A stretch of 64,000 bases of DNA. Origin: Phalacrocorax aristotelis. Its lineage: Eukaryota; Chordata; Aves; Suliformes; Phalacrocoracidae. Shown here piece after piece: positions 22,101 to 37,100 of this stretch (within the stretch, counting starts at the first letter, position 1; the number at the start of each line of letters is the position of its first letter). The translations under genes were made by a program, and so were the position numbers. The DNA lies in NCBI RefSeq assembly GCF_949628215.1, contig NC_134282.1:9484223-9548222 (forward strand). Direction: 5' to 3'. The notes under the pieces are model-generated. The model ran no database searches. It worked only from the letters and a program-made list of their open reading frames with translations, and was not told the DNA's origin.

Positions 22101-25100
22101 TAAAAAGTCATTATTATGAACCAAAGGCCAAACACTGGCATAAGGCACCAGGCAAGCCTGCAGTGTGGTATCTGTAGTGGAAATTGAAATAAGCAACAGC
22201 TTTTATCCCTGTGGAATTTACATCCTTTTGTCACATACTGGACTCTAAAAAGTGTCTCAGAATGGCCTAAGGAGTGAAAACAGGTAATACTGTATTGTGC
22301 AGTTATCTGCTCCTTCTGTGTGCACCTTTCCCATGCCATGGCTTTTATGCTCCAGTCACAATTTTGGTCTGCATAAATTGTGAATATAATGGTCTTCTGG
22401 CAGCACAGATATATACCAATTTTCAAGATAAACCAGGGCAGTTCTGTGTACATATAAGTACAGTTTTCATGTTTTATATGTGACACAGTCCAGCTTCATA
22501 TTGCTGCTGTAAATTAACTCGGAGACAACTTAAACTGTCAATTCTGCCTGCTCACTTTTGGAAGTTTCCCTGGGTGGAACCCAAAAGAAGCCAATATCAG
22601 CTGTTCAATTTATCATGCATGAGAAACTAGGAAAAACATGCAAAAGGACTAAACCAAAGAACATTGAAGTATTTTTAAAAATATTTTATTAGTATTTGAG
22701 TAATAAATAGTAATACTATTTGAGGTTGAGTTTTCATTTTATTTGATTAAATGTCAGGAGCTTTTGTAGTATGTGGCAAGAGTACTGCTTTTTTCCTGCT
22801 GTATTTGCACAGTGAGAAGTTCATATTGGCCATAGTTTTTCTCTAGGATTGTGACATTGAGAGAAAACAAGAGTGTGTATCTTTCTTCTGAGGAATGAAC
22901 ATGGTCTTAACTGAAAACTTAAATGCTCAGGAGGATGATTTTGTATTTTGGGAAAGCTGTTTCCTGTATCATATGGAAGCAATTATTCTCCCACTTTCCT
23001 TCAGTGGTCACAGAAACTAAAGTATCGGTTCCCTGTCAAAGGGGTTTAAGTTTCTCCACTGAAATAAGCAGAAGTGTCTGTAAGTCTGAGACATACATTT
23101 CTAAGTGATGTAGTTGCATATTTACACCCTATTCAAGGACAATGGAAGATGGTCAATAATTTTCCTGGAAGGCTTAGTTTTTCCTAAGCTATCCTGCCAA
23201 TGTTTAGAATGGGAAACTTGCATTAAGAAAGTTGAATTTTAAGGTCCAAATGGGAGGGAAGGACTTGACTTTGCCTGGGTTATAAGAACCCTGTCTTCTG
23301 GAGCACATGCTGACTGGGCTAGGTGAGACTGTCATGCTTTTTTAGCATTTCCTGCACAACTGTGGCTACCGTTAACCTTTCCAATGTGTCACTTCAGTGA
23401 ACTCCACAGTCGGTACAGTCTGATACCTGCTCATGCCTAGAACCCCAGTCCTTCCTCCTGTCTCAATGCCAAAGTGATGCAGGAGCCAGGAACCTGAGGC
23501 ACGATGAAGTCAGAAGCTGAAGCCAGTCTGCCAGTTAACTAAACTGAGGGTTTGAGTGTGCACTGTGGAATTCAGTAGACAGTTGGCATTACAATCAGTG
23601 GGAGTGGGGTAAGAGCCTATGTGAAGTCCACAAAACAGGAGCTGCAGAAGGCTTTAGGTAGGAAAGGACCACTGGAAGTCACCTAATCCAACCCCCTGCT
23701 CCAAGCAGGGCTGACTTCAAAGTTAGATCACCTTGCTCTGGAACTTTGACATATAGATAGGTAAGATGTATGAGATGTATTTTGCATCTAAATAAAGGAA
23801 TCCCCTCTCCCTCTGATAAACACAATTCTATAAATTGAGTCAAAGTAGGGATTTGTATGATATTTCAGATTTGATTGATCATCCCTTTCATTAAAAAGCA
23901 AATGTTCACCCTGTTGCAGTGTGCAGTGACAAACTACTGTGTTTGTGGGCAAAAGTAAATGATGACTCAACCTGGTTTTAATCTACTCGTTCTTGCTAAC
24001 CCCTTGTGTGCCATGTATAGTTTGGTTAATAAAGTCAGTATATCACTATGTTCATCATTAACTGTTGCTCTCCTTGCAGTAGTTTCCAGACAGAGTTTAA
24101 AATATTTTTTTTAAATTCCTTTTCCCATCTCCTGTGGCTGCCATTTCAAATTGCTAGAGCTATGACTTCCATTACAGCAGATATGAGCATCTCTTTGTGA
24201 AGCAGCTGGCAATGACTTCATGTGGATGGCTTTATTTGCCCTGGGGCTTTATATGTCACTTTTGGACATAGTTCCTCACTACTTGCATTACAAGGAATCC
24301 CAATTCATCCTTTTCTGACATTTTCCAAGTTATAACCCAGTGTGCAGCTGCCAGGCATTAAGGCTCCTATGGTCTAAAAGTTCAAGGCTTCTAAGTTACA
24401 GATGTCAGTGTTTCTGACATTCAGCATGAGCTTCCAGAGCTTCACAGCACTGACATTTGCTTTGCTGCTGAAAAAGGGCAGGATACGAAACTCCAGCAAG
24501 CATTGTAAAAATAACTTTAATGCATTTCTCAGATGTATGTTGAATGAAAGATCAATTTGGGCCAAACATTAAATAAGTTGAAAGCCACCCCTGTTATTTA
24601 TCCTGTCTGGAAGTCTCTAAGTCTCTAAGAAAAATAACTTTCTCCTCATCAGTCTTCATTTTCCACCTTTGTTATAAAAGGAGGCTTTCCCTAGCATTTA
24701 TTAGCCATGTACTTCTGCTTAATTTGTCAATTAACCTATCCAGCTGGGGAGAAGATACCAAACCTTACAACAAAATGGATGATTCTCCAAATAGGATGAA
24801 AGTTCTGCATCTTCAGTGCTTTCAGACTTTCAGACTCTAAATGCTGATCACAGAAATAAATATAGGTGTTCTTATTAGAGTACTTCCAGATTTCTTTTCA
24901 ATAAGCAGAACTTGTAATGACTTACAGTAGGAGGAAGAATAGCAATTACACATGGATTTTCAGCTTAGCTGTTAAAGTCATGTGGTAAACGCATCCTTAC
25001 ATGCTGGATTTCCCCATAGCAAAGAGCACAGATGCTCAGCATAAGAACTTGAGAAAAACATAATCTCAGTCCTTCTGCACATACTTGTTGAAAAATGGAC

Positions 25101-28100
25101 AGTGAGTCGTCTTATAGAAAATTAGAATGCATTTTCTCACATTAAAACTCTTTATAATTTCTGTTGTACTACCTGCTTTGAAAGCTTTTGAAATTAATAG
25201 CTTACATGATAGCCCTGAGAGCAGCTGGGTTGGGGTGCTCCATTTCCCTGATGCTGTTATTGGGGTTCCCCTTCTTGTCATGCCTCTGTTCTCCTTTATG
25301 TTCAAGAAGAGAATCTTTTACTCACACAACCAAATAGTTTGCTGTTCTGCAGCAAAATGGAGAGCATTGCAGTAATCAAATTTAGAAAATACCATGCCGA
25401 TTGAAGTTACAGTTGGGAGAACAACAGTCAGCTTCAGCCAGATATTGAAGAAATCATTGTGAGAGTTGCTGCTGCTGAATGAGTAATATGATGTGCATTG
25501 CTGTAGCTGACAGGTGTCCCATTTGAAATAAAAACTATTTTGCCAATAAACCAGAACATTTTGGTCAGGGCCAAATAGGTGCAATAGTCTCATCCTGATC
25601 TCCAAACAGCAGCTGGCCTGGCACGCAGATTTTTCACAGAGGCCAAGTATTTCTTACCAGCAGGACAAGAAAACCTTCTACAGTATAGTCCTATTGCTTC
25701 CACCAGTGCATCAGCACTGGTTTTGCTATGCAGATGAAGCACCAAGTAACTGCCCTAGTCTTTGCCTGGTGCTGGCCACAGCATTTTCCTGTACTGCACA
25801 GGTCAGCAGGAATGAGCTGGGTGTCACCAGCTCTCTAAGGGCCTGTTGTCATGCCTTTTTATTCATCCTTCTCATAGCCACTTTGCAGATTGAACAGGAA
25901 AGGAGAGAGAAAAGGGAGATTAAATGTAGTGTGCAAATAAAAGCAGGCTTGAACAAGCATCGTTTCATGAAAGAAAAATTGCCTACAGTTTCTCTGAGAA
26001 AGCTCAGGAGGAAAAGAGACATCATATTGGAGGACAGTCCAGTCTGAGCGTGCTGGGGCCCAGAAACAAACCCAGTGCACATCCTGCTCAGGGTGCCTGT
26101 GGCAGCAGTTTTATCCTTCGCAAGGTCACCTACTACTCCAGCCCTTCAAATGGCGCAAGTTACCTGGGTCACAGCCTGGCTTGAGGAAGCTGCTGGCACA
26201 AGTGGCAGTGACAAGAATCAGAGCAGGCTGTGCAGAATGGTCTGATCACCATTTCATTAGAGGGATGGGGATGAGGGGAAAGGAAAGGCAAGGAGGCGTT
26301 CTCCTATGAAGGAGAGCACATCCATGCTTGTGTTTGTTTGAGGGACCTGTCTGAAAACCACAGACATGTCACTGTCTGTTATTTAAAAAAGCCATGACAT
26401 CATTGAAAGGTAATTCAATCATTGAAAGAAATAAATTCTGCTTTCCCTATAGGCCCTGTTATTTAGTGTTGCTTATGTAAGGAAATGTAATTAGGATGCG
26501 TACTTCTCCCGCAGATCACCTTAAGCCATGTCAAATTCCAGAGTTCATAGCAGTGAGTGAGTTTTTTACTGGCACTGATTTATAAAATTTACATTGTTTT
26601 AAGAAATTTCTCTGTGTGTGCATGCATGTTGATTTATATTAAGCTGGTTAATTAGTTATGATATTTTTCTAGGTATCCGGAATGATCTGGAGGTAGAAAT
26701 ACATTAATCTGATAACATTAAAATGATGATGCTACTCAGGAGATGCAGTGCAGCTGCATTCCATGTGGTGCGCTTCGTCGGCACATTGCTTCTGTGTATT
26801 GAACCAACTCCCCATTGCCGTGCAAGTTGTGTTACCAGAGAACTGGTGACGAGACCTTGCAGCTGTCAGTTTTGTGCTTCTGTTCAGTCAAAACTGGGGT
26901 GAAAAGAGAGAAAAGCAGGACAGGAAAAAGAAAGTTCAGTCACATGCATGAATGTAGTTTAGAGTGAAAGGGCTTTATGTCTGCTGTGACAGAAACCAAT
27001 CTCCAAAGCCACTGAAACAGTGCTGGTCAAATGCAATACAATTCAAGAAACATCCATCTTCCTTTTTAAGCCTTCTTTTCGAGGAGTGTCTAATTTACTA
27101 TCATCTACTTCATTTCTTTTTTAGAATTCACTAATTTATTCCAGTTCCTCACCCAGTCTTGTGCTATTAGCCAGTTCTAGTGACTGTAGAGCGGCTGCTC
27201 CTCAAGCTTTTAACAGACCACAGAAAAAAATTACTGCAAGAGCAGGGTATGAAGCATTCTGTTTTTCATTTCCAGAAACATCCATACATGCAGGCTGTGT
27301 TTTCCCTTCTGCTTACCAACAAAACCTCTGATTATTTTGCATTACATCTTTTATAAGCTCTGCCTATACTGGCAGTATGTTAAAGTTCTCTGCAGTTTTT
27401 TGCAGGCTGACATAAAAAAGAATTGACCTAATCTCATGGAAATTAGTTAGTCCCTTGCTTGATCATAGACACTGTTGCTCACTGAGAGTTGACCCTAGTT
27501 CTGGTCTTAAAAAACATTTGGGTTACATTAGGAGTTGGTGTAGTGGGTTGCATGCCACAGGCAGCTCCTCTACCCCTGTGGCTTTATGCTGCTGACAATC
27601 TACTGGTCTCTTGTGAAACCCAGATACATGTAACAAACACTGCGAGGTACTAAACCTGGAGGTCTGGGCTCATGGAACTGCAGTGTCTCTAATACATTCC
27701 CCCTGTCAGGGAGGAAAACGATGTGTGAAGTAGCAGGCACTCTGCACTGCTCAGCTCTCCTCTGCTCATTAATCAGCTGGCTCCCATGCTGGGAGGGCCC
27801 GTGGAAGGAACCCTGGGTCTGAGCTGGAGATGGGAGTCTGCTTGCTCTGCCAGTACTGAATCCTCTTGAGAGTATAAAGGGAAAGTGGAATTTAGCTCTG
27901 TCTTGCACATAATCTGGATAAACTCTGCTGAGGTTCCCACAAGTCAAGTTGGGGCAAAATACACATATAGCCCAGTGGTACTATGAGCTGCTGCTGGTTG
28001 CATTCTCTGGTCACAGCACAGTATCCAGCAAAACTAAAGTTTGGTATGGCTCTGAATGACAGCAGATCCTTTGCCTGCCAGTTGCCTGGTTAGGGACAGT

Positions 28101-31100
28101 TTTGTCTTCACTTTCTGGAAGGAGCCCAACAACAATGCCACAAAAAGCCAGTAGAGATGCAGTGTTTGCTTGTTACTTTTTTTGTCATATCAGCTGGCAG
28201 TCCATTGGGTGGAGTAGGAAGAAATGTCTGATCAGATGAGGCTGAGCCTGAGGCAGTCTTTGGGAGTTTCCCTGCCAGGATATCAGTGCTGGTGCTGAAG
28301 GGCACCCAGAGCTGGGATGGAGATGGGGATGGCATGGAGGGCAGAGGGGGATGGTAGAGCCTTCCTGCACAATAGGAGTGAGGGCAAGAGGAGGTGCTAG
28401 GAAGGAAAGAAAAGATGCAGCTGCTCTCTAGGCTACTGCAGTAAATCCATCCTTGAACATGTCTTATGAAGCTTTTATCTGTACTGTATCACAGTTCTAA
28501 AGAATTGCAACCATTTCCTTGGCTTATGTTTGGCCTTTCTTCTAGTTTTCTTCTATTTTCATCGCCAGAGCCTGATGCATTACTCCACTGTAGAAGTACT
28601 GCAAGTGACAGTACATTCGTTTCAGCAAAGTAAAACCTGATGGCAGCTGAAAGGGGACATCACAACATGGCTCCCTGTGACTGAGAAGCAAGTGGAAGGA
28701 GCAACATGGCATAATAAGTGCAAAGCACATTAATGAGGACATATATTTCTTTTACATATTCTAAGACTTCAGATTGACGTACCTTCCTGCATGTCTGTAT
28801 TTGAAGAGGTGAAAAATGTCACCCATTCCACCCCTCTCCTCAAGATACTTCCTACCATGTCACATCCACTTTTTTCTTTCTTTAGCACTTTCCAGTAAAT
28901 TTACTCAGTCCTTTCACCTAAAAGCTGTGGTTTTGCCCCTGTTTCAACCTGGGGAAAATGAGTGCAAAAATAAAGCTTCCATAAATCTTGTCTTGCTGCA
29001 AAGTTAGCACATGGCAGTGGCTGTGCTGATGAAATGAAGGCAGAGGTGGGAATACTGCATGCGATGATGTGTACTAAATCACAGTGTTTACAGGCAAAAA
29101 TATCCTCTTGGGCTGCATCCTGAGGGTAGGGACATAGCTGTGTTTTTCCCATTAACACTAATGGAAGTCAAGAGGCTGAACCACACGCCGTACCCTGGAA
29201 ATGTGTCCCCTTATGTTTCTGTCCTACGAAGCCATCTTGTACATTTTCTCCCAGTTCTGCTTCTATAGCAGGAGGTGTTCAGAAGTGTTAAATAGCTACA
29301 GTCATCATTATGCTGATGGTCATATGTGCTATTCTCTCAGTTACAAAGAAATGTTAGGTTTCCTATTTTGCTGCCCTAAAACTTACAGTGTATGTTGGGA
29401 AGAACGGACCAGTGTGCATATAACTTCTTAACAGTAAAACAAAACCTCCGAGGCAAAGTACTTGTTGAAATCTTGCTGAATTTTGTGTGATGATTGCCAT
29501 CTCATTTGAAGGCGGTTTGCACTGCTCAGTAAGGGTAAGAATCCAGGGAAAGGCTTTGCAACTCTGATGCAAAATTAATGGAGTAAGGAGCTAGGACTGC
29601 TGGTCTCCTCTCAGTGTTAGGTCAGGTATAGCTGGAAATAGTGTCTGGTGTTCTGGTATGGCCAAATCACTCAGACTAAGAATTAAAATGTGAAAACCAC
29701 AGTGCTTGGCTAAAACGTGGTCAACCACCTTGACAAAAGATAATTAGTTTCAGCTGAATGGAATTGAGGACTCTGCAGCTTGAAATTTAAACCCTGCCAA
29801 TAACACATGCAACTGGATCCTTGTGAATATGACTTTGTCTTTGCTGATTTTAAAGTTATCAGATTTGCATAGTGAGATAGAAGCATAAGGATGTCATAGT
29901 TAAACACACAATCCTGCAATTACTGTAGAGGTGGTCCTCAGTGACAGCCTCTTCATACACTGTACGAGGGGTGAGAGTTGCTGACTGCATGTCAGCAAGC
30001 AGAGGTGTGATATTGGAATAGTGTTAAAAAGTACAGCTCTCCCCAGTAAACTAACCTCTTACCTCAGGTAATAAACTGGGGTTGGCTTTGGAAGGTCAGA
30101 AGCAGGTGTGGGTAGGTTACCTTTGAAACTCAAACTTCATCAAAATGGGGGGAAAAAATCCAAGCACATTTTAGTAAAGTTTGTAGATAGCAAGGTTAGT
30201 CAACAGTGGGTCTGATCCAAAGCACCCCAAGTCCAAACATCCCAGCTTTTAGTCAGGTAAATATTCCATTATATTTAGTGGGGCTTTGTAAAAGTCTGTA
30301 TAAAGCTTTTATTTGAAAACCTGCTGGTGTTTTGTATGTCTGATGCCAACAACCACTCCAGTACTTCAGAGGAAGGTAACTCTTAGCAGGACTGAATATT
30401 TTTCAGTGCTGCCTGCTGGGAGGAGGGATAGCGCATGCCAGCTGGCCTGCACTGCTCACTTGCCTGAAGTGATTCAGGGAAACAAGGCATAAGAAGTCTC
30501 TCCCTACCTTACTTTTTCTTCACCCCCTGAGCAACAAGTGATACTTGCAGAAGGCTGCCCATTTTAATTTGTATTGTGAAAGCAGTATTTTTTATTCTGT
30601 TATTTTCAGACCTTAAAGAAGCAGTGAGAAAGGTATCAATCACTTTGATTTAGCTATTTTGAGAGTAGGGTGCCAGACAATATATGTGACTTCTTTGATT
30701 TTCTGTAGAAGCTATGTACTACCTGGTAAATGGCATTACCTTGGAGTGGCGGTAATGATGCCATAGCTGGTTGTCTCCTCATTGTCTGTTCTGTGAGTAA
30801 AGAGTTACTCCATCAAAGTGATTTCTCTGGAATAAAAGTGGCATGAAAGGAGAATGAGGCAGAGGGCTTTATTTAATACCTCTCTAGGCTAGCTATAATT
30901 GAGAGGGAGAGAAAAAATGGTACTTGTTGTTCCTATCTCTTGCTCAGCTGCATTTTTGAAAGATGCCTTTAACATCTCATAAAATACCAGTGTATCTCCC
31001 TTTCCTAAAGAGATTGGGTGTAAATATGTCATGTATTTTTTTTTTGCCTATAGTTATGTGCCTTCAGGCAACAGAAGTCTCCCAGGCTTGCAATATGTTG

Positions 31101-34100
31101 TAGGCTTTCTGATTTTTTTTTTTACTTGATACCTCATCTATGGGTTGCCTCAAGCAAACTCTTTCAAGACACTCTCTGTATAGAACCTATTCATGTGCCC
31201 TGCAAAGAGAAAGGGGGGGTGGCTGTGTAAATTATTTCACTTAGGAGGAGTCAATGCTGTAGCTCTGTATGTCTGCAGTTTGAAGGTTTTTTAGCAGAGA
31301 TAAATACACAGTATCTTTCTCACTCCAGGAAAGTTGTAAACATTCCAGTAAACACCATGCACAGCATAGAAGCTGAGTTATGAATGGACTCAAAGATTAT
31401 ATTTGCTTTCCACTGGCCTATACAACAGTACCCATGCTAACCTGCTGTGATGTTCTCATCTGGTCTCTTCCTGCAGGTGGTGTTTCCTTGCTTGGAAAAT
31501 CAATGTAGCATTTCACCATCAACTTCTAACTTTGCTCCAAGTGGGACAAAGTGGTGTGGTCCTTGAGATGCTTGCTGACTCTCTGTTTGCGGTTAAACTT
31601 CAATTGGCACTCTGCTGAATTGCACAAACAGGAGGAATATTGAGAGTAGAAACATTTGCCTGGGAGGGCAAGGCTGAATATAGGCAAGCTCCTATAGTGC
31701 TTCCCTCATGCTCATACCCCAGTGTGAAGCAGCTAGCTTCCTATGGCTGCTGTTTATTCTGTCTGGTTCAGATAAATAAGTAACAGCTTTCAGCTTTGTT
31801 GCTTAAGCAGGTTTTTATGAATGCTAGATACAAGTATACATGCACACACGGAACTAGAGAAAAGAAATAAAAACCTAGGCTGTGGAAAAGTGATGAGGAT
31901 AAATAAGTCTTGTGGAGCTGACCAATGACACTGTATGTCAGAGATTCTTACAGGAATCAATCCTGCAAAGAGCTGCCACTGATTGATATCAATGTTCTTT
32001 CTCTGAGAGAACAGACAATGCTACAAACAAAATCAGTATCATGCTGAGCAAGGGATCCTTGTACATTGTCCTTAATGTCACTTAATGGAATAGGAGTTAC
32101 AAAAGCAGTGCAATTTAGACACCTTCCAATAAATCCATTACATTGTAGTCTGATACGGTCTCCATTTTTTAAAGGTTTGTGCTGTTCTTCAACATATTTT
32201 TCTTCATTTTATTTACCTAGTAAGCAAAAATACAATTTCAGTTTAACTTTACAATACCTGCATCTCAGCAGAAAGCCTGTTGGTATGATGCTTGCAAATG
32301 AACTCAGAATTTTTTCCAGGACTGGCAGTACACGTCAGATAAACTTCACCAAGTCTGGTGAAAAGTGTAAGGTCCAGTTTTGCAACTGTTACAAAAAAGA
32401 GAATGAATGTCAGCAGATTATCTCCTGTGCAGAGTGACCACTTCCTGGTAGCAATGTGATGAAGAGAGCTGGACCAGACATCCCAAGCTCTGATTTTGGT
32501 ACCCACCACATGCTGCCCAAAAGACCTCTTCTCTCTTCTGCAATACTGACTTGCTCCACACAGGAGCTAATAATGTAATTAGCCCTGTCAGTCAAGACCA
32601 CAAGAAGTAATTTTCAAATGTTCGTGGCTGGAAAGCTTTGGCAGATCTATATAACTATGTAAAAGCCATGTTCTTTAGAATGTGGTGTATAGATTGCAGA
32701 GTTGCACCTTTCTAAAGCAGGAAATGTCAGTTCTGTGGACACCAACACTGCTTTAGTTGTGGTGCAGTTGACAAAACCCTTATTACTTGAGAGTCATTGA
32801 TACTGTGCAATGGAGATGCAGGGATGGAGCTCTCTCGACAGCTAGGAGCAAGGTGGTTCCTCAGTGCAGTGCTAGCCTCATTGTTCTGCTTTTAAAACCT
32901 TCTGTAGCTTCTCCACCTACCTTTCTGTATGAACATAGGCACATAGGCCATGTCCTTAGCCTTCATTTGCATGGTCAGTTGTTGCCTACATTCACTGTAC
33001 CATGTGAGGAAATGACACAAGATAGAAATATAAGAACCAGAATTAATTTACCCAGGTAGCCACAGTGCTGGAGTTTTTATACTGAAAGGTGCAGCTGAAA
33101 GGTGCATGACTTCACAATTTAAATGATCCTCTAGTGTAGACTTTGAATAATATCTCTGTTTCTTGCACACACCCCAAATATTTATCTTCATGCAAATAAT
33201 TAAAACACTGAAATTTTCATTCTGTGCACTCTTTTCTACCTGGAAGTGCAAATAAATTGTTAGAAATTGTCATAAATATCTCACACTGTGTTGTGAGAAC
33301 CAATGCACAGAATTACATAAGGACCAAGTCTGTACTTGTGCTAAAAATCTTATTAAAAATAACAAATGTACAAATCAAAACAGGCACTCCCATTTTCCCA
33401 GTTATTTTTGAAAGCTCAGTGTAGGATGTGAGACAGGAGTCCAGAAGGCAAGAAGTTTGGTGAAACCCAGGCATTTCAGCAAATCCCGTAGGGCAAGCCT
33501 GTTTCCATATTGAAGAGAGCTGTTTCTTGTAAAAACAGCTATTCTGTCTGTGAGGAAGACTATTTAAATGTAATAGATTTGAAACAGCAAATCTCTACAA
33601 GAAAATATAGATCGTTTATTAAAATTTTAGCATAAGTAGGTGCAGAGCATCTAGACTTCTCTAGGACAACAGTGATTACAGACCACAGAGAAACTGAAGC
33701 TCATGGCGGATGACTTTGATGAAGCCCAGCAGTACAGAGAGCCATGGAGTCATCTGAATGGCCTTAAAACCAGCCACCTTCTGAGCTGCTTCTGTCCGTG
33801 CTGCACTCATACTGCAGAGTCACTAAGGGTGCCATATGCATTATTTGTAGAATATTAAGGGACTTTCTGTTGAGCTCATTCACTTCAGCCCCAGACAACT
33901 GAGTACAGAAGCTCTGGTATGTAGATGCAAGTATGCTTACCTTGGATGCCACCACTGCACTTTCTGTTAATAATTTGCTCCAAATAAAGGTCTGTCCACA
34001 TCAGGCAGGCCAATGGCAAATACCGATTCTCAGGTCATCTGAGGTGAGCTTGTCTATTCTTGTCATACCCTACTAGCTCTACATTTACTGCAGTCAGCTT

Positions 34101-37100
34101 CTCAAAGGGCAAATCATTGCAGTAATTAATTTTGCTGCAGCTAATTTTTATTTTTAGGGAAGTCTAGAAGACTAGGAAGACTAAGCGTCTATTTTAAAAT
34201 AAACAGAATACACATTGTCTCCAGAAAGAAGCGTTGCGATCCTTACTGGAAACATTCTAAAATCGGAACTTTTCAGCTAGAGCTGTATTCCACCAAAGTA
34301 ATTAGGAATGCAAACTCGCTAGAGCTTTATTTAGATTGATGATATTTCTGTTTGGGAAGGCAGCATGGCCCAATTGGAGTGGCATCGGACTGGGATACAT
34401 CAAAACTTGCCATCTGTTTTTGGCTCTACCACTGCCATTCAGCAGGCTTGGGAGAGTTGCTCTCCATTCTGGGGCTTCACATCAGAGCTTTCTTACCTTT
34501 TCCAGAGACAAGATATACACTCTAATATAATCTCTACTTTGCTGTAACACTAGTGATGGCTGGACTTGATGATCCTAGAGGTCTTTTCCAACCTTAATGA
34601 TTCCATGATTCTATTAATGTTATACCTATATTATTATTCCAGGGCCTGCGATTCACAGCATTTGAAAATTAGGAATCATGAGGGAGAGTCTGCAAGCTAC
34701 CTTGTGCTTGAGCCCATTGCCCAGACACAGGTGTGTAGAACCAGTTGATATGCCTTAGGGTGTCCCTCTTGGCCTCCAGCTGCTGCTTCAGGAGGCTGTA
34801 GGTCTCCCATTAGTCCACTGTTATATTTGAAAGTTTTTTGAGGATAACTTGAATCCTCTGTGGCTTCTCTGATGGCACTAGGCAGCCACGTCTGGGCAAC
34901 TAGTTCAAATTTTAAATGTCTGAGTACGCAGCCTGCTTGCATAATCAGGGAGGGTAATTCCTAATTTAGGTGCTCTGGAGTCTACACCAAACAGATTTTC
35001 TTCTTCCCTTTGATCATGTAGGAATTCCAGGCCCTTAGGCATTTCCTTTCTTCCCCCAGTTAACCTTTTTTTTCTCCACTGGCCTTTACCATATTGCAAC
35101 AGCAATTTATAGTCTTTAAAATCAAACTGAGCTGTGAGCTACGTGAGGCACCATTCATGTCACGTGGCTCTGAACAGTTTATCTTTGATTTCAGTTGCTA
35201 ACAAGCGTTACCTAGCTAAGGATCCACTTCTAGAACAGAGTCAGCTTTGTTCTCAGATGAAGTATTAATTGATAACTGTGTCTGGAGAATGGAGCCGTTC
35301 ATGCTTTCCTTTCCCTGCTGTGCAGTCACCCACTCCCTGACATTAAAAAATTACCAGGAAATCCTGGCAAGTGTGTGCTTATCCAGACTGGATGATGGTT
35401 TCTGCAGGTGCTAAGCACTGGAGAACTGGGGCCGCTGAGTTTAAGATCCTTGTAACAGGATGAATTCAGTTACACTTAATATAAAATGTTAAAAGTATGT
35501 AGAAATGTTTGGTACTTGAAATATGCATATGTTAGCCTTAAAAAATTTTCTAGGCTTCTTCTAGCAGAATAAATTCTTGATCACTTATAAACTAGAGTTT
35601 TAAATAATTTTGAACATCACATGTAAATGTAAATACATCATAAAGTATTTAAAGTTGACTGCAGTCGTACATTCCTGACTTTTCTCTAAGTGCCCAGCTC
35701 TGCAAATTGCTGATCAACTCCTGCAGACACTAAAGGGAAGCAGAGGGAATGCCATACACCCTTGGGAGGCTATGCTTTGGCAAGTGATGCAATTAAAATT
35801 TTCTTTGAATGTACTTGCAGCTTAATACCCCTTTATTAATATTTCACATAAGTATAAATATTTAATGGCAAACCAGATAGAAAAGGGTGTTTTTCTTCGG
35901 TTTCTGCCAGTTTGCAAGGAGAAATACAATAACAGATTCTGTAAAAGTTACCTTCCCCTTTCCTTCCCTTCCCCCTCGAAAAAGCCATAGCGATTAAAAA
36001 CTTATTTTCCATTCAGGGAAGGCTGCGGAGTTTCAAGGTTCCACAAATAGCCTTAGTAGGATCATTTAAAAAATGGAGGTCAAATGGCTCCTGGTGGGCC
36101 CTTTGTCACCACTTTGAGCATTTCCAGATTGAAACCTTTCTGCCAGGGCCCATTGCCCAGCTGCTGTGGGGCTTGGTTACGTCCTCTGCAGAGGCTGAAA
36201 CCTCCCCTGTGTGACAATATCCTCTCCTGATGAATCCAGCTCAAACTCTGCTCAGGCAGCCAGAACAGGACAGGGGAGCCCGGTCTTAAACTGCAGTGAT
36301 GATGGGGAAGGTTTGCCTCATAGCAACAACAACTACTTTCTGTCTTCTGTGAAATCTGGAAGGTGGATAATTTAATTTAATCATGAAAGGGTTTGCTTTA
36401 TCAATTATGCAGAGATTTCTCTGTTCAGAATGCACCAGCACTCCTTAAGGAACAAGTACATTTGTGATGTATTTCATTGTAATTTTTTGTCTTTGCTTGT
36501 TAAAAATGCATGTGCTGGTACATGTAGTTCTCCAGTGAAATCCCTGTCCCAGATTCTAACAGACAGAACAGCCTCCAGCCATCTCGGGCAGGAGCTGCAC
36601 AGGGGGTATGCCCTGTGGAAGGTCGTGATGGAAATAAACACTCTCCACAAAAAGTAAAACTAAGCAAGGAAAGGGCCAGCTCCCGTTGGCAGGAGCTCAT
36701 GGTGAACATCACAGCGTTACACATCCTGCAGAGCTCCTGCAGCGTTCCCAAGTGATGAAATGCATATGGATATATATTAACCAACTTTGAAAATTACAGA
36801 ATTGCTGTTTCTCTGATGCAAACCTGCAGAAAACAGTCCTCCAGAGGGATAGCTCAGATTCAGTGCTAGACTGCAACTTTTACGAGACCTGGCAGATATT
36901 TTTTGGTATAGATTTAAAGCTGGCCTCAGCATAAAGGTAGCAATTTTGGTTTATGGAATGTTTTGACTGGGGAATGCTGTGATTTTTGTTAATTGAAACA
37001 TCTGAGCATTTCCAAATTTAAACCTTTCAACCCTACCAGAAATCTAAAAATTAATTTTAGAAAGGTAAACATTTTAGATACATATATGTATGCATACAAT

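Noticed and set aside
22100-22486. 128-codon - strand ORF in GPR149 intron 3
   Set aside because: The translation looks like random sequence rich in Cys/Phe/Ile with no domain. A run this long in one of six frames over 22 kb is expected by chance.
27600-27947. 115-codon - strand ORF
   Set aside because: No recognisable domain, low-complexity composition and no promoter or splice context.
32066-32437. 123-codon + strand ORF in GPR149 intron 3
   Set aside because: No recognisable domain and no splice or promoter context. Its length is within chance expectation for the intron.
34361-34440. Possible intact tRNA gene
   Set aside because: The A-box is good, but the B-box is degenerate, no cloverleaf closes, and a CR1 tail follows. 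It is better read as a SINE head.
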